Shown here: positions 1 through 10,374 of the stretch, piece after piece | Numbering within the stretch: position 1 is the first letter of the stretch | Layout of the letters: each line of letters opens with the position of its first letter | NCBI GenBank assembly: GCA_034509495.1 | Contig: CM067503.1 | Coordinates: 3,193,633 to 3,257,632, forward strand | From: Acestrorhynchus altus | Taxonomy: Eukaryota > Chordata > Actinopteri > Characiformes > Acestrorhynchidae | Direction of reading: 5' to 3' | Length of the DNA stretch: 64,000 bases | The notes under the pieces: generated by a model | The model's database searches: none | The model's input: only the letters and a program-made list of their open reading frames with translations | Told to the model about the DNA's origin: nothing | Program-made: the position numbers and the translations under genes

Positions 1-2999
1 ATATGCTGAGCCTGGTGCTCCTAGGTCGATTTGGCTGTCCGCGAACAGGCAGGCTCAGTGCTCCAGGCCTATCGGCTGCCTATGAACAGGTGGTGTCAAA
101 GTGCTCCAGGCTCCATTTGGCTGCCTATGAACAGGTGGCGCCTGGTGCTCCAGGCCCATTTGGCGCCCATGAACAGGCGGTGCCTGGTGCCTGAGGCCCA
201 TTTGGCCCATGAACAGGCGGCGCCTAAGTGCCTTAGGCCCATTTGGCTCTATGAACAGGCGGTGCCTGGTGTCTTAAGCCCATTTGGCCTAAGAACAGGG
301 AGCCTGGGTGCCTTAGGCCCATGAACAGGCGGAGCCTAAGTGCTTTAGGTTTATTTAAGGTTTGGTGAACAAGTGGAGTTTGGTGTTTTAGGTTTATTTA
401 AGGTTCATGAATAGGTGGAGTTTGGTGTTTTAGGTTGATTTAAGGTTCATGAATAGGTGGTGTTTGGTGTTTTAGGTTTATTTAAGGTTTATGAATAGGT
501 GGAGTTTGGTGTTTTAGGTTGATTTAAGGTTTATGAATAGGTGGTGCTTGGTGCCTTAGGTTTATTTTAAGGTCTGTGAATAGGTGTAGCTTGGTGTTTT
601 AGGTTTATTTCTAAGGTTTATGAATAGGTGGTTTGGTGTTTTAGGTTTATTTAAGGTTTATGAATAGGTGGAGCTGGTGTTTTAGGTTTATTTAAGGTTC
701 AAGAATAGGTGAGCTTGGTGTTTCAGGTTGATTTAAGGTTCATGAATAGGTGGTGCTTTGGGGTTTTCTTAGGTTTATTTAAGGTTTATGAATAGGTGGT
801 GTTTGTGTTTTAGGCTCACTTGGCTCATAACAGGTGAGCCTGGTGTCTTAGGCCTATTTGCTGCCTATGAACAGGTGGTGCTCTGGGTGTCTCAGGCTCA
901 TTTGGCGCCCATGAACAGGTGGTGTTTGGTGTCTTAGGTCTATTTGCTGCCTATGGAACAGGTGGTGCTTGGTGTTTAAGCCTATTTGCTGCCTATGAAC
1001 AGGTGGAGCCTGGGTGCTCTTAGGGCTTCATGAATAGGTGGAGTTTGCGTTTTAGGCCTATTTGGGTTGTCTATGAATGAAGGGAGCTAGTGTTCAGGCC
1101 CATTTAAGGTCCATGAACAGGGGTGGAGTTTGGTGTTTAGGTGGATTTGGTCCATGAACAGGTGGTGCTTCTGGTGTTTTAGGCTTTATTTGAAGGTTTA
1201 TGAATAGGTGGAGTTTGCGTTTTAGGTTGATTTAAGGTTTGGTGAATAGGTAGTTTGGTGTTTTAGGTCTATTTAAGGTTCATGAACAGGCAGGCCTGCG
1301 TCTTAGGCCATTTGGCTTCATGAACAGGCAAGTGCCTGGGTGCTCAGGCCCATCTGGGCCCATGAACAGGTGAGCCTGGGCGCTCAGGCCGACGCGCCCA
1401 TGACCCCAGTGAGCCTGGTGCTCCAGGCTCATCTGGCTGGGCCCATGAACAGTGAGCTCAAGTGCTCCAGGCTCATTTGCCGCCTATGAACAGGCAGGCT
1501 CTGGGTGGCCTTGCGGCCTATTTGGCTGGGCCTATGAACAGGCAGTGCCTAAGTGCCCAGGCTCATTTCCAGGCTCATGAACAGGTGAGCCTGTGCTCTA
1601 GGCTCATTTGGCCTATGAACAGGTGAGCCTGGGTGTCTTAGGCCCATTTGGCCGCTCATGAACAGGAGCCTGGGTGTCTTAGGCCCATTTGGCTGCCTAT
1701 GAACTGGGTGAGCCTAGTGCCTGTGGCCCATTTGGCTCATGAACAGTGGTGTCTGGTGTCTTTGGTTTCATTTTAAGGCCTATGAACAGGTGAGCTTGCG
1801 TCTTAGGCTTCATTTGCTGTCCATGAATAGGTGAGCCTATGTTTTAGGCTTATTTGGCTGTTTATGAACAGGTGGTGTTTGGTGTCTTAGGCTTCATTTG
1901 GCTGCCTATGAACAGGTGAGCTGGGTGTTTCAGGCTCATTTCTAAGGCTTCATGAATAGGTGGTGTTTGGTGTTTTAGGTTTATTTGCTGCCTATGAATA
2001 GGTGGTGTTTGGTGTTTTAGGTTTATGAATAGGTGGAGTTTGGTGTTTTAGGTTTATTTAAGGTTTATGAATAGGTGGTGTTTGGTGTTTTAGGGTTTAT
2101 TTTGGGTTTATGAATAGGTGGAGCTATGTTTTAGGTTTATTTAAGGTTTATGAATAGGTGGAAGTTAGTGTTTTAGGTTTATTTAAGGTTTATGAATAGT
2201 GTGGCTCTGGGTGTCTTAGGCCTACTCTGGCCCATGAACAGTGAGCCTAAGTGCCTCAGGCCCATTTCCATTGGCCCAGAACAGGTGAGCCTAAGGCTCC
2301 AGGCTCATTTGGCCCATGAACAGGCAAGTGCCTATGCTCCAGGCCCATTTGGCTGTCACAGAACAGGTGGCTTCGGGTGCTCCAGGCCTATCGGCTCATG
2401 AACATAAGTGAGCCTGCGTCTTAGGCCCATTTGGCTGCCCATGAACAGGGGTGAGCCTGGGTGTCTTCAGGCCCATGAACAGGTGAGCCTGCGGCCTTAT
2501 GGCTCCATTTCAATACCTGAACAGGTGAGCTCAAGTGCCTCAGGCTCATGAACAGGTGAGCCTGCGTCTTGAGGCCCATCTAAGGCCCATGAACAAGGAG
2601 CCTGGGTGCCCCAGGCCTATCGCATACCTGTGAACAGGCAAGGCCTGGGTGTCTTAGGCCCATTTTAAGGCCTATGAACAGGCAGTGTTTGCGTTTTAGG
2701 TTTATTTAAGGTTTATGAATAGGTGGTGTTTGGTGTTTTAGGTTTATTTAAGGTTTATGAATAGGTGGTGTTTGGTGTTTTAGGTTTATTTAAGGTTTGT
2801 GAATAGGTGGAGTTTGGTGTTTTAGGTTTATTTAAGGTTTGTGAATAGGTGGAGTTTGGTGTTTTAGGTTTATTTAAGGTTTATGAATAGGTGGAGTTTG
2901 GTGTTTTAAGTTTATTTAAGGTTTATGAATAGGTGGTGTTTGGTGTTTTAGGTTTATTTAAGGTTTTTTATTTGAGTTTTTAAGTTTATTTATTATTAA
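1..2999. repeat. Degenerate ~42-bp tandem array (satellite/minisatellite), two sequence classes
   Basis: The whole left edge is built from a unit of about 42 bp whose recognisable parts are 'aggyyyattt', 'yatgaayaggtgg' and 'tggtgtyttagg'. Two classes alternate in blocks. A C-rich class has 'aggcccatttggcccatg' and 'gaacagg'. A T-rich class has 'aggtttatttaaggtttatg' and 'gaatagg'. T-rich blocks lie near 345-810, 1960-2200 and 2690-3000; C-rich blocks lie near 1-340, 830-1000, 1260-1960 and 2200-2690. The C-rich blocks contain many small indels. Short reading frames inside are repeat artefacts. The array runs off the window and its right edge decays near 2960-3000 into 'tttatttattattaatg'. 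Confidence 0.95.
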
Positions 3000-3279
3000 T
3001 GACTAAAAATGTGGTGGAGCTGCATTCTTTGACAGGCTAATTGAAGGCCCATCTAAAAATGGTTTGATCTGCAACAGTTCACAAGCTGGCTTCCTAAAAC
3101 CTTCATGTCATACATGGTCTGTCATCGACTCACAAACCTCTGTGACTGAAACGTGGGTGGAGCTCTGGCAGCTTCATTGGCTGGTGTTGAATTCTATGCT
3201 TCTGCTTTCACTAAGTCTAAATTAATCACCGACCGTTTGAGCTTTAAAGAAGAAATGTATTTTAACTCTTTTCTTTTAG

Positions 3280-3414
3280 GAAGATCTTTAGTTCCTTCTC
3301 TTTAGTTCCTTCACAGAAAGAGCTTTTATTTGGAGAAGCTGGACTGAAGCTTTTCTGCAGCTGGACTGTGCAGATGTGAATGCCCCACACAGGAAACTGA
3401 TCGTGGTGAGTGCA
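3280..3414 (+). other. Possible noncoding first exon of the MS4A-like gene
   Basis: A GC-richer stretch sits in AT-rich surroundings and ends at 'gatcgtg|gtgagtgc', a good donor context near 3414. Its two ATGs reach stops almost at once, so it would be 5' untranslated. Placement about 1.8 kb upstream of the first coding exon fits a 5' UTR exon of the downstream + strand gene. There is no transcript support and the left edge is a guess. Confidence 0.25.
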
Positions 3415-3789
3415 CTTCTGATCATGATGATATATGAGTTTTAACTCCTCTATATGATAATAGTGTGATTAAACAGGCTAATGACAATTTTGCATTTGGT
3501 CATCTCATACACTGATGACCAAATATCTTTGTAATCAAGATCAAATTTAATTTTTTAATCGGTGTATAAATTCTTTAACTATGACTCAATAACTCGGAAA
3601 ATAAAACATGAACTTTACATTAATAAAGAGACTTTTGTTGTCGTGCTCCGTTGTGCCGAGACAGCTCAGACCACATATCTTGAGGAAATAATGTGTTTGG
3701 TTGTTTATGTGGGCAGACAATATTAAAATACTCATGATTGAATAAATACTAATAAACACTGAGGTTTGATATGTCTGAGTGTAACCATT

Positions 3790-4160
3790 TCCAACGTTGT
3801 ACAGGTTTACAAACTCACTGACATTTGAGACTTTATTTGGGTTTATTCTAATATTATATATAGTGTTAATTATAGTTAGACACTCAATGACCACTGACTA
3901 TATGTTTATTTGGGTTTATTCTAATATTATATATAGTGTTATTTATAGTTAGACACTCAATGACCACTGACTATATGTTTATTTGGGTTTATTCTAATGT
4001 TATATAGAGTTAATTACAGTTAGATACTCAATGACCACTGACTTTATCTTTATTTGAACTCATTCTAATGTTTTATAGAGTTAATTACAGTTAGATACTC
4101 AATGACCACTGACTTTATCTTTATTTGAACTCATTCTAATGTTTTATAGAGTTAATTTAC
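3790..4160. repeat. ~71-73-bp tandem repeat, about five units
   Basis: Units run from 'actcaatgaccactgac' through 'tttatttgggtttattctaat' to 'gagttaattacagttagac'. The 'gaccactgac' marker recurs at 3889, 3962, 4033 and 4104, so spacing is 73, 71 and 71 bp. The same unit family recurs at about 10615-10790. Confidence 0.85.
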
Positions 4161-5202
4161 AGATTAAAACTGTTTTGATGGCTCAATATTTGCCAATCAA
4201 AAAGTGGCACCTAAATATATTTGCTCCTCAGCGTGAAAACAACTTGATCAACACCAAAATGAGGCCAAACCTAAAGACATTCTCACAGGATTCATTTACT
4301 AATATTTAAGACATTTATAAAATAAAATATATGCGTATCCACTGTGAACATGTGGTTTTCTCTTATCAATATGTGCAAAAGTGCAACTGTGTATTAGCTG
4401 TCATGGAAAACCCTTGTATCTCCAAAATGTCAACGTAAATTGAAAAATGCAAAACTGAAAAAATAACATATTTTATCTGATATTCTTCCAATTGTTTTGT
4501 TAAAAATTTCCAAATTGCTATTTTTAAATGTATTTGTTCTCTGATTAGTTATAAATATTTCAGTAAGTAAAGTTTTTAAAGGTAAAAAAAACAAAGTTGA
4601 GGCATTTAATATATTTATTATTGAATACTTTACTTTTGAATCAATATCAAATATAATTAAATATATATAAATATATATAATAAATATAACTGACTCTGTA
4701 GTACGAACACTCTAGTACTGAACTAGAACTGAGCATTTACTGCCAAACTAATACGAAACCTGTAATACGGTAGATCAACTGTAAAGGGAGGAAAAAACCC
4801 AAAAAACCTACCTTTCAATAAAAGACTATGTAAAATATTTTGTTTTTATTTGATATGTCATTTTAGAGCATTTCTATTGGTCAGTATATCATGGCATTCC
4901 GACACAATGTAAATTGATTGCATATATCAATGAAAACCAGTACTGTCATACGTAAACCTTGTATCTCTGCTGTTTTGTGAATCTGGCAGGTTTTTTTGTG
5001 ATGAATGGACCAATTAATTGCTCCAAAATTATTTAGATTTTTTTTTACATGATACATGTTTGTGAAGATTTTTTTCCTTCTGTAAAGTTACTATTTCGGA
5101 GATTTCTTTATTTTTTTGATTGAAGATATCAATTTTTTTTTATCCTTTTTTTTAACATTCTTAATTCAGAGATTAATGATTCACGTACGGGTTTTTACAC
5201 AG
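4160..5202. other. AT-rich noncoding stretch with pieces of a dispersed repeat
   Basis: No coding signal was found. Pieces of a dispersed repeat are visible: 'gtatctccaaaatg' near 4408, 'agcatttctattggtca' near 4867 and, in the opposite sense, 'ggaccaattaattgctcc' near 5008. The rest is A/T-rich simple sequence. It would be intron 1 of the MS4A-like gene if the proposed first exon is right. Confidence 0.5.
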
Positions 5203-5388
5203 TGCTACATCATGGCTCGTGCCAATATTGCCATGGATATCATTGAAGAGAACTCACGCAAAGACGAATATCAAACCAGTGATGAAGACAGCCACCCGCT
5301 GATTAAATACTACAAAGCCACCTTCATGGTTCCGGATAAGCCACCAGTCCTTCACCGACTGCTGGACAAACAGCCTGCAGCTTGGGCC
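5203..5388 (+). CDS. MS4A-like exon 1 (coding from 5212)
   Basis: The acceptor is 'tttttacacag' and the ATG lies 9 nt inside. The exon encodes residues 1-59, a hydrophilic N-terminus rich in Asp/Glu that ends '...KQPAAWA'. The donor is gcc|gtaaga at 5389. Confidence 0.75.
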
Positions 5389-8059
5389 GTAAGACTCCTT
5401 TTAATATTGATTCTGTAACGAATCTATAGTACTGATCCAATTCAAAGCCAATACTGATTTTTTTTTTTGTCAACCCAAAAAAAAATCATCTTTAATATTA
5501 AATCAGTACTGAAACTACTTTCTGCAAGTACTAAAGCTTTAGTACTGAAATAAAAGTTTATATTGAGCCCTTAATGCTGGAACCTTAATACCCACTGAAT
5601 CCTACTCAGGTGTTTTAATGTTATGGCTGATGGTTGTATTTATAACTATAATTCTGTTGTGTGTGTTGTATCAGTCTGTGCAGATAACCAGTGGGATACT
5701 GAGTTTTGGCCTTGGTATGGTGTTCGCTGTGGCATTTGGAATAGATGAAATGCTCCTCACTCTCTTTAGGGTTCCACTCCTGACTGGAATAATGGTAACC
5801 ATCTACTAAAACGACCACAAGAGCATTTTACACTTTTCATACCATCGATCATCCATCTCGTTACCTGTTACTGTTCATATCGGAATATTTAAACATCCTT
5901 TAGTCCATATGTTCTCTGAGCTCTGATCACAAATCAGGGGCCAGATTCACCAAAGCTTTACTAAAACTATAAGAAGTTCTCAAAAATTCTCTTATAAAAA
6001 GTCTGAATCATTTTTATTTAAGATTATCGGGACACTCTTCATTGTTCTCTTGTCCATTTTTCATCAATAACAATTCAGTTAAATCAAAATCTGGAAAGTG
6101 GAGGAAAACCAAATGGAACCAAGGGTTCAAGACAATTGTGCAAAAAAGTGTGCAAAACAAATTCACCCCATAAAGTCAGTACTTTGTAGGAACCCGTTTT
6201 GTGGCAGTTACAGCTGCAAGATCCTTAAGGCTCTATGAGCTTCCACATCTTCCCACAGGGATTTTTAACCCATTCCTGTAGGTCTTGATCAAGGGCACTT
6301 CATTCATGCCCTGCCAATTCAGGGAATCAAACCAGCAGCCTTCCACTCACAAGGCTGGCTCCCTAAACACCAGACCACAGCTGCTCTGTGTATAAAATGC
6401 ACTTAAAAGAAAAGATCCATAATTAGTGCAGCTATATATATATATATATATATATATTCTGTCTTTCTCAGATTATAAATTATAATTCCAAAACACTGTT
6501 TAACGTCTGAATGATGTTTCATCTCCCTTTTCTTACTTTCTAGTTTGTGGTTGCTGGATTTATGTCCAACCTGCTGTACAAACACCCTGGACTTCTGCAG
6601 GTTTCCATATTAAGCATATATTTAAAGTGAATGATGCTGACAGTGTGCATTTTTACCACTACCTCTTTTCACCCAGAGTGAGTGAAGATGTCTGTTCTTT
6701 CTTCTGCAGACCTGCTTTTATTCAAACATCCTGTGTTTAGTTGTGGCCACCATTGGAGCTGTGCTGCTGTGTGTGGATCTAGCTAGTTACCAGAATGAAC
6801 TGCGCTCAAAGGTAACGTGGTGATGTTACACTGTGTTTATCTTGGCATAGTTGGAAAATGAGAGAGCTGCAAACTAGACCAACTCCAAATCACACAGACT
6901 AATCAAAAGAAACACATAAATGATAAATGATTCATAAAATAAACAGCAAGTAACAGCCGTGACTATATTTACACACCCGGCACTTTCATAAAACCCACCC
7001 GCTAGAAAAAGACCTACTTGAATCTATAGAAGCAGTAAAAATAACCTTATATAGCTCAACACGGCATCAAGTGCTGATCGTGCATAAATGTTATTTTGGT
7101 ACAAACAGCTTCTCATAGTTCTCGTTAGAGTGTGCTGGAAAAAACTGACGTGTGCAGCTTGGGGGACAGAAGCTACAGTACATGGGACAGCCGTGGCCTG
7201 GTGGTTAGGGAACCAGCCGTGATTGGAAGGTTGCCGGTTTGATTCCCTGAACTGGCAGGATGCACTTGAACAAGGCATTTTACTTCCTAGCTGCTCCCTG
7301 GGTGCCGTGGCATGTGTGCTCCAAGTGTTTGAATTCACTAGTGTGTGTGTTTAGTTACATGCAGAGGACAAATTCCCCTTTGTGCGGCACAGTGGGTTTA
7401 TGTTTTAGCCTCTCTTTCAACATTACAAGTGTGTTGTGTTTGTACTCCACATCGAACCCTTGAAATATGGCCACTGCAGGTATATACGGGGTTGGACAAT
7501 GAAACTGAAACACCTGGTTTTAGACCACAGTAATTGATTAGTATGGTGTTCTAGGGCCTCTTTTTGCGGTCAATACAGCATCAATTCGTCTTGGGAAGGA
7601 CATTTTTTGGATACAACCCGGGTTAGCACCCCAACGTCCCTTTCAGACAGCTTCCTCTTGCGTCCACAGTTAATCCTGTTGGATGTGGTTGGTCCTTCTT
7701 GGTGGTGCTGACGTTACCCTGGATACCGTGGCTCTTGATACCTTACAGTGTCTGCAGAAGGGGAGGTCAAACTTGGCACTTGACCAACAAACAGCTAGGG
7801 AAAGAAAATAGGTTCCACCGTTCCGATCCACCCTTAAAGTTAACACTAGCCTTTTAACGTCTCTCTCCATTGAAAACTGGACAACCACAACTAGGGCATC
7901 TGAAGTGGCTAGAAGCAGAGCCCAATGGTCAGTCTTCCATCTGTGACAGACCAGAGTGGTGGACAGTCATTTACTCAGCAGCTGTGCTATGAATCATTCT
8001 TTTGATTCAAAATTTCAATAATAGTTATTAAATAATAAACTTGTCATATATATATAAGA

Positions 8060-8105
<46 letters not shown>

Positions 8106-8251
8106 CTGTGTGTAATTTGCAGGTGGAAGTCGTGGTGCTGTGTGTGACAGTGCTGGATATGTTCGTCTCCGCAATTCTCATATTCTTCATATATGTTGAG
8201 AAACGCAACCTTGAACAAAATAACTCATCTTCTGGGGCTCACCAGGAATGA
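5212..8251 (+). CDS. MS4A-like four-transmembrane protein, five coding exons, 194 aa
   Basis: I joined exons 5212-5388, 5675-5794, 6544-6600, 6710-6811 and 8123-8251. All junctions are GT-AG and all are phase 0, and the sum is 585 nt. Residues 1-59 are a cytoplasmic, acidic N-terminus. Four hydrophobic segments follow at about 62-82, 93-112, 123-142 and 155-176, then a short charged tail. The motif order (QITSGILSFGLG in TM1, PLLTGIMFVVAG across the exon 2/3 junction, a VDL end to TM3) is typical of the membrane-spanning 4A (CD20-related) family, as are the length and the phase-0 exon pattern. Members act at cell or organelle membranes, often beside ion channels or immune receptors; the role here is not known. 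The start at 5212 is the first ATG after a good acceptor ('tttttacacag' ending at 5202). TMEM176 is the nearest alternative family. Confidence 0.8.
5611..5632. repeat. Isolated Tc1-type terminal-repeat-like remnant
   Basis: The string 'ttttaatgttatggctgat' matches the ends of the Tc1-like fragments near 8530 and 37770. No transposon body is attached. It lies about 40 bp before exon 2 of the MS4A-like gene. Confidence 0.5.
5675..5794 (+). CDS. MS4A-like exon 2 (TM1 and start of TM2)
   Basis: The exon encodes residues 60-99. It carries the first hydrophobic span and the 'RVPLLTGIM' lead into the second. The acceptor is 'gtgttgtatcag' and the donor is atg|gtaacc, both phase 0. A Tc1-type terminal-repeat-like string (ttttaatgttatggctgat, 5614-5632) lies just upstream in the intron. 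Confidence 0.8.
6105..6285. mobile_element. Tc1/mariner-type fragment
   Basis: The stretch 'ataaagtcagtactttgtagg...gttacagctgcaag...cccattcctgtaggtctt' resembles the end region of a common fish Tc1-like element, as I recall it. It is interrupted on its right by a SINE in reverse orientation. No transposase frame survives. Confidence 0.55.
6286..6392 (-). mobile_element. tRNA-derived SINE fragment
   Basis: Read on the - strand, it matches the SINE at 7187. It has an A-box-like 'tggtctggtgtttaggga', 'agccttgtga' and a B-box-like 'ggtttgattcc' followed by 'ctgaattggcagg'. It lies in intron 2 of the MS4A-like gene. Confidence 0.7.
6433..6458. repeat. (TA)n microsatellite
   Basis: An uninterrupted TA run lies in intron 2 of the MS4A-like gene. 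Confidence 0.9.
6544..6600 (+). CDS. MS4A-like exon 3 (TM2)
   Basis: A 57-nt exon encodes residues 100-118, beginning FVVAGFMSNLLY. The acceptor is 'cttactttctag' and the donor is cag|gtttcc. A short exon at this place is usual for MS4A genes. Confidence 0.78.
6710..6811 (+). CDS. MS4A-like exon 4 (TM3)
   Basis: A 102-nt exon encodes residues 119-152 with the third span (NILCLVVATIGAVLLCVDL). The acceptor is 'ctttcttctgcag' and the donor is aag|gtaacg. Confidence 0.8.
7187..7480 (+). mobile_element. tRNA-derived SINE
   Basis: The head has an A-box-like 'gtggcctggtggttaggga' and a B-box 'ggtttgattcc' at 7236-7246. The body is 'ctgaactggcaggatgcacttgaacaaggca' in sense (listed here as key motifs), and the tail contains 'cactagtgtgtgtg'. 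Related copies lie at 6286 (-), 20985 (+) and 30325 (+). It lies in intron 4 of the MS4A-like gene. Confidence 0.75.
7483..7745. mobile_element. Internally deleted Tc1-like element, copy 1
   Basis: It begins with the terminal repeat 'ggggttggacaatgaaactg' and runs to 'cgtcttgggaaggacat', then jumps to 'tttttggatacaacccggg' and on to 'taccctggataccgtggctc'. The same internal junction appears in the copy at 26757, so both come from one deletion derivative. The distal end is replaced by unrelated sequence from about 7745. Confidence 0.75.
8062..8103 (+). repeat. (TG)n microsatellite next to the exon 5 acceptor
   Basis: About 20 TG units end some 20 nt before the acceptor of the last MS4A-like exon. 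The arrangement resembles TG tracts known to modulate acceptor use, such as CFTR exon 9. Any effect here is an inference. Confidence 0.9.
8123..8251 (+). CDS. MS4A-like exon 5 (TM4, C-terminus, stop)
   Basis: The exon encodes residues 153-194 and TGA at 8249-8251. The fourth span (VVVLCVTVLDMFVSAILIFFIY) is followed by a short charged tail. The acceptor 'gtgtgtaatttgcag' lies about 20 nt after a (TG)20 tract. Confidence 0.8.
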   Translation: MEVVVLCVTVLDMFVSAILIFFIYVEKRNLEQNNSSSGAHQE

Positions 8252-8393
8252 CCGTGGGCTGGATGACTCACACTGAAGCTGACGTGAACTGAAAGTGTGG
8301 CAAACACTGACCTGGCAGGACACCAAGGATTCACAAAGGTTCAGAACAGGAATGAGCCTCAGTAGAACTTCCAAGTACATTTTTGGCTTTGTA

Positions 8394-8560
8394 TTGATCA
8401 GACATAACATTACAACCACCTGCCTAATATTGAGTAGGTCCACCAAACCAGCCCTGTCCAATCAATGCATGGACTTCATAAGACCTCTGAAGGTGTGCTG
8501 ATGCTGTGGTATCAAGGTTAGATAGCAGCACATGTGTTGGTTTTAATGTTATGGCCATTT
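8394..8560 (-). mobile_element. Tc1-like transposon 3' end
   Basis: 'gatcagacataacattacaacc' marks the end. Reverse-complement traces of the conserved transposase tail follow ('accttcagaggtct', 'tggagtcc'). The inner part has been deleted, and the piece ends with 'ggttttaatgttatggcc'. It is the same family as the fragments at 37600-37790 and 44230-44375. Confidence 0.6.
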
Positions 8561-8684
8561 TAATGGAGGTTTTGTGAATTTGTAAGAATTTGTAAGCTTG
8601 ACCTTTAGCTGTGTACATCTGTGTCTATTTACTGTACGTTAACTGTATATATGAATTCATACTCATATTTCGACGCTGTCCAAC

Positions 8685-8880
8685 GAACAACATGGATCTC
8701 CAAAATGGTGACTTTACAGGAGAAGAAAAATATGCATAACTTTGAATGGAAGTTAATTTGAAGTAAGAAGAGAAGAGAAATGATCAGTCCTTTCAGAGCA
8801 TTTCTTTTCGTCTGTTCATGCAGAATTATTTACACAGTGGACAGAGCAGCTGTCCACTGTGTGAAACGGAGACACCTGGT
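8685..8880 (+). repeat. Dispersed 'ctccaaaatgg' family copy
   Basis: Key blocks are 'atctccaaaatggtgacttt', 'aggagaagaaaaa', 'aatggaagttaatttg' and 'agagcatttctttt'. Other copies are at about 12615, 44848, 45215 (-) and 55760 (-), with broken pieces at 4400-5080. I do not recognise it as a named family. Confidence 0.6.
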
Positions 8881-8992
8881 TTTCATTGGACAGCGACAAT
8901 ATAGAGATATATAATACTGAGATAGTTTTGCTGTGAATTGTGCTTTTATGCATTTTCTAATGAACAATTAAAATTGATCTGATCCACTGGTT

Positions 8993-8998
8993 CAATAA
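8993..8998 (+). terminator. PolyA signal AATAAA, MS4A-like gene
   Basis: This is a canonical hexamer in 'ggttcaataaatgttcctg', about 740 nt after the stop codon, with GT/T-rich sequence following. Confidence 0.55.
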
Positions 8999-9150
8999 AT
9001 GTTCCTGTTAATATAAAAGACGAGAAAGACTCCAGTGTCTTTTTTCTGTCAAAATTATAGCAGCACATCTTTCAGTTGGTAGGTAGCAGAGGACCCTTTT
9101 TCACTTGGTGCACCAAACACCTATGGATTATTGATCGCTTCATAAGCTGG

Positions 9151-9196
9151 ATCTCTCTCTCTCTCTCTCTATACATATATATATATATATATATAT
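9151..9196. repeat. (TC)n-(TA)n compound microsatellite
   Basis: 'tctctctctctctct' is followed by 'atacatatatatata' in the gap between the two convergent genes. Confidence 0.85.
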
Positions 9197-9199
9197 GCT

Positions 9200-9590
9200 T
9201 TGAACGAAGTCCAGTTTGTGGTGCAACTACATTGTTAGTGACTTTTATTTTGACACAGTTGACACACTTTTTTGCCTGCGACATAACCAGAAAGCTGATT
9301 GGCTCTTTTTGTTGAAGAGCAGAATTGATCTGTAACCAATGAGCTGATTGTTGTTTTGTTTATTTTGTTAAATGATGTGACTTTATCCGTAACCAGAGAG
9401 CTGATTGGCTGAGTGGAAAGTTTATTCTAGCTGACAACTGATTGGTTCTTTTTGTTCAAGTGTAGAACGTGATGCCCTTTGTTGTGACTGCAGCTCACTG
9501 TGTCCAGTAAAAAAGTGACAGTGACTAATTTGGTTTCCAATATTGTTCAATCTAGTCAATGAGTTGTTGCGTCCCCTACTGGAAACAAAA
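9200..9590. other. Intergenic gap between convergent genes
   Basis: No gene was found. The phrase 'gagctgattggctctttttgtt' recurs in variants ('gagctgattgttgtttt', 'gagctgattggctgagtgg', 'aactgattggttctttttg') over 9290-9450, a degenerate local repeat with a spacing of roughly 50-60 bp. Confidence 0.5.
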
Positions 9591-10374
9591 AGGACATTTT
9601 AATAACGTTTTTATTGTCCATGACATATCTTCCAGTGGCAGATTATACCGACCCAATATAATTACAGCATAAATAACCACTAAAAGTCACAATGTCACTT
9701 TCTTTTCCAATATTGTGCAGCTTTAACTGTATGAAGAGTGTTTCTATGTATAAATGGTTTCCGAATTTTAGATGCAGAAGCAGAAGCTTCTGCTTTTTTG
9801 GTTTCTTTCTAAAACTCATCCTTGACATTCAGATCTTAGAACTTGTTAGGGCAGTGGTTTGGCTTGTGGTTAGCACCAAGAAGAAGACCGTCTCTGAGAA
9901 ATAACTTGCAGAAAGAGTTTCTCACAACTCTGGTGTTGCTAAAAAACATCCATCTCAGGGTTGGAAAAAAAGAAGTATTTTTATTAGTGTTTACAGTCCG
10001 AACGTTAAGCTCATTGCTTTTTGCTGTACAGTAAAATCGATTTAGCTTTTTAAAACTGCCGTGTTGTGCTGCTGTCTGAGCACAAAAAACAAACAATAAA
10101 CATCAATAAACCTGTGTTTTAAAGGTGGTTCAGTAGTTAAACAGTCATTGATTCATTCGCTGATTCAGTCAATCGAGTACCAGCAGTTGTGATGCTTTAG
10201 CACTGCATGGTTCAGTGTTTGCTGAAGAAAAGGAGAAATTCTTTATATACATGTACAAGAGATTTCAGTCTTTGATGTGACCGAGAGTCAGTCCAGGCTG
10301 GTCCAGTGCTTGTCCATTTGGGTCTAAAATCCAAATGAGTACGTCGAGGCATCCAGAAAACTTCACAACAGGAT
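9590..10374 (-). other. Predicted 3' UTR of the PLEKHG4-like gene
   Basis: Sequence between the proposed stop codon (10375-10377) and the distal polyA signal. No strong interspersed repeat was noticed inside, unlike the flanking DNA. The boundary rests on the terminal-exon call. Confidence 0.4.
9610..9615 (-). terminator. PolyA signal AATAAA (- strand), PLEKHG4-like gene
   Basis: Read on the - strand, the hexamer sits in 'ggacaataaaaacg' and is followed about 20 nt later by T-rich 'tgtcctttttgtttcc'. It is about 760 nt after the proposed stop. A second candidate AATAAA lies at 9980-9985 and would give a shorter 3' UTR. Confidence 0.5.

Larger units (their letters stand above)
8252..9020 (+). 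other. 3' UTR of the MS4A-like gene, largely repeat-derived
   Basis: Sequence runs from the TGA to the polyA signal at 8993-8998. It contains a Tc1-like end in reverse orientation (8394-8560) and a copy of the dispersed 'ctccaaaatgg' family (8685-8880). The exact cleavage site is not known. T-rich 'tcttttttctgtc' near 9040 would suit a downstream element. Confidence 0.5.

Noticed and set aside
345..810. Telomere-like 'ttaggt' content suggesting a telomere
   Set aside because: The period is about 42 bp, not 6, and no run of ttaggg is present.
7193..7260. A tRNA gene
   Set aside because: A- and B-box-like motifs are present but no full cloverleaf, and several diverged copies with a shared tail show a SINE.
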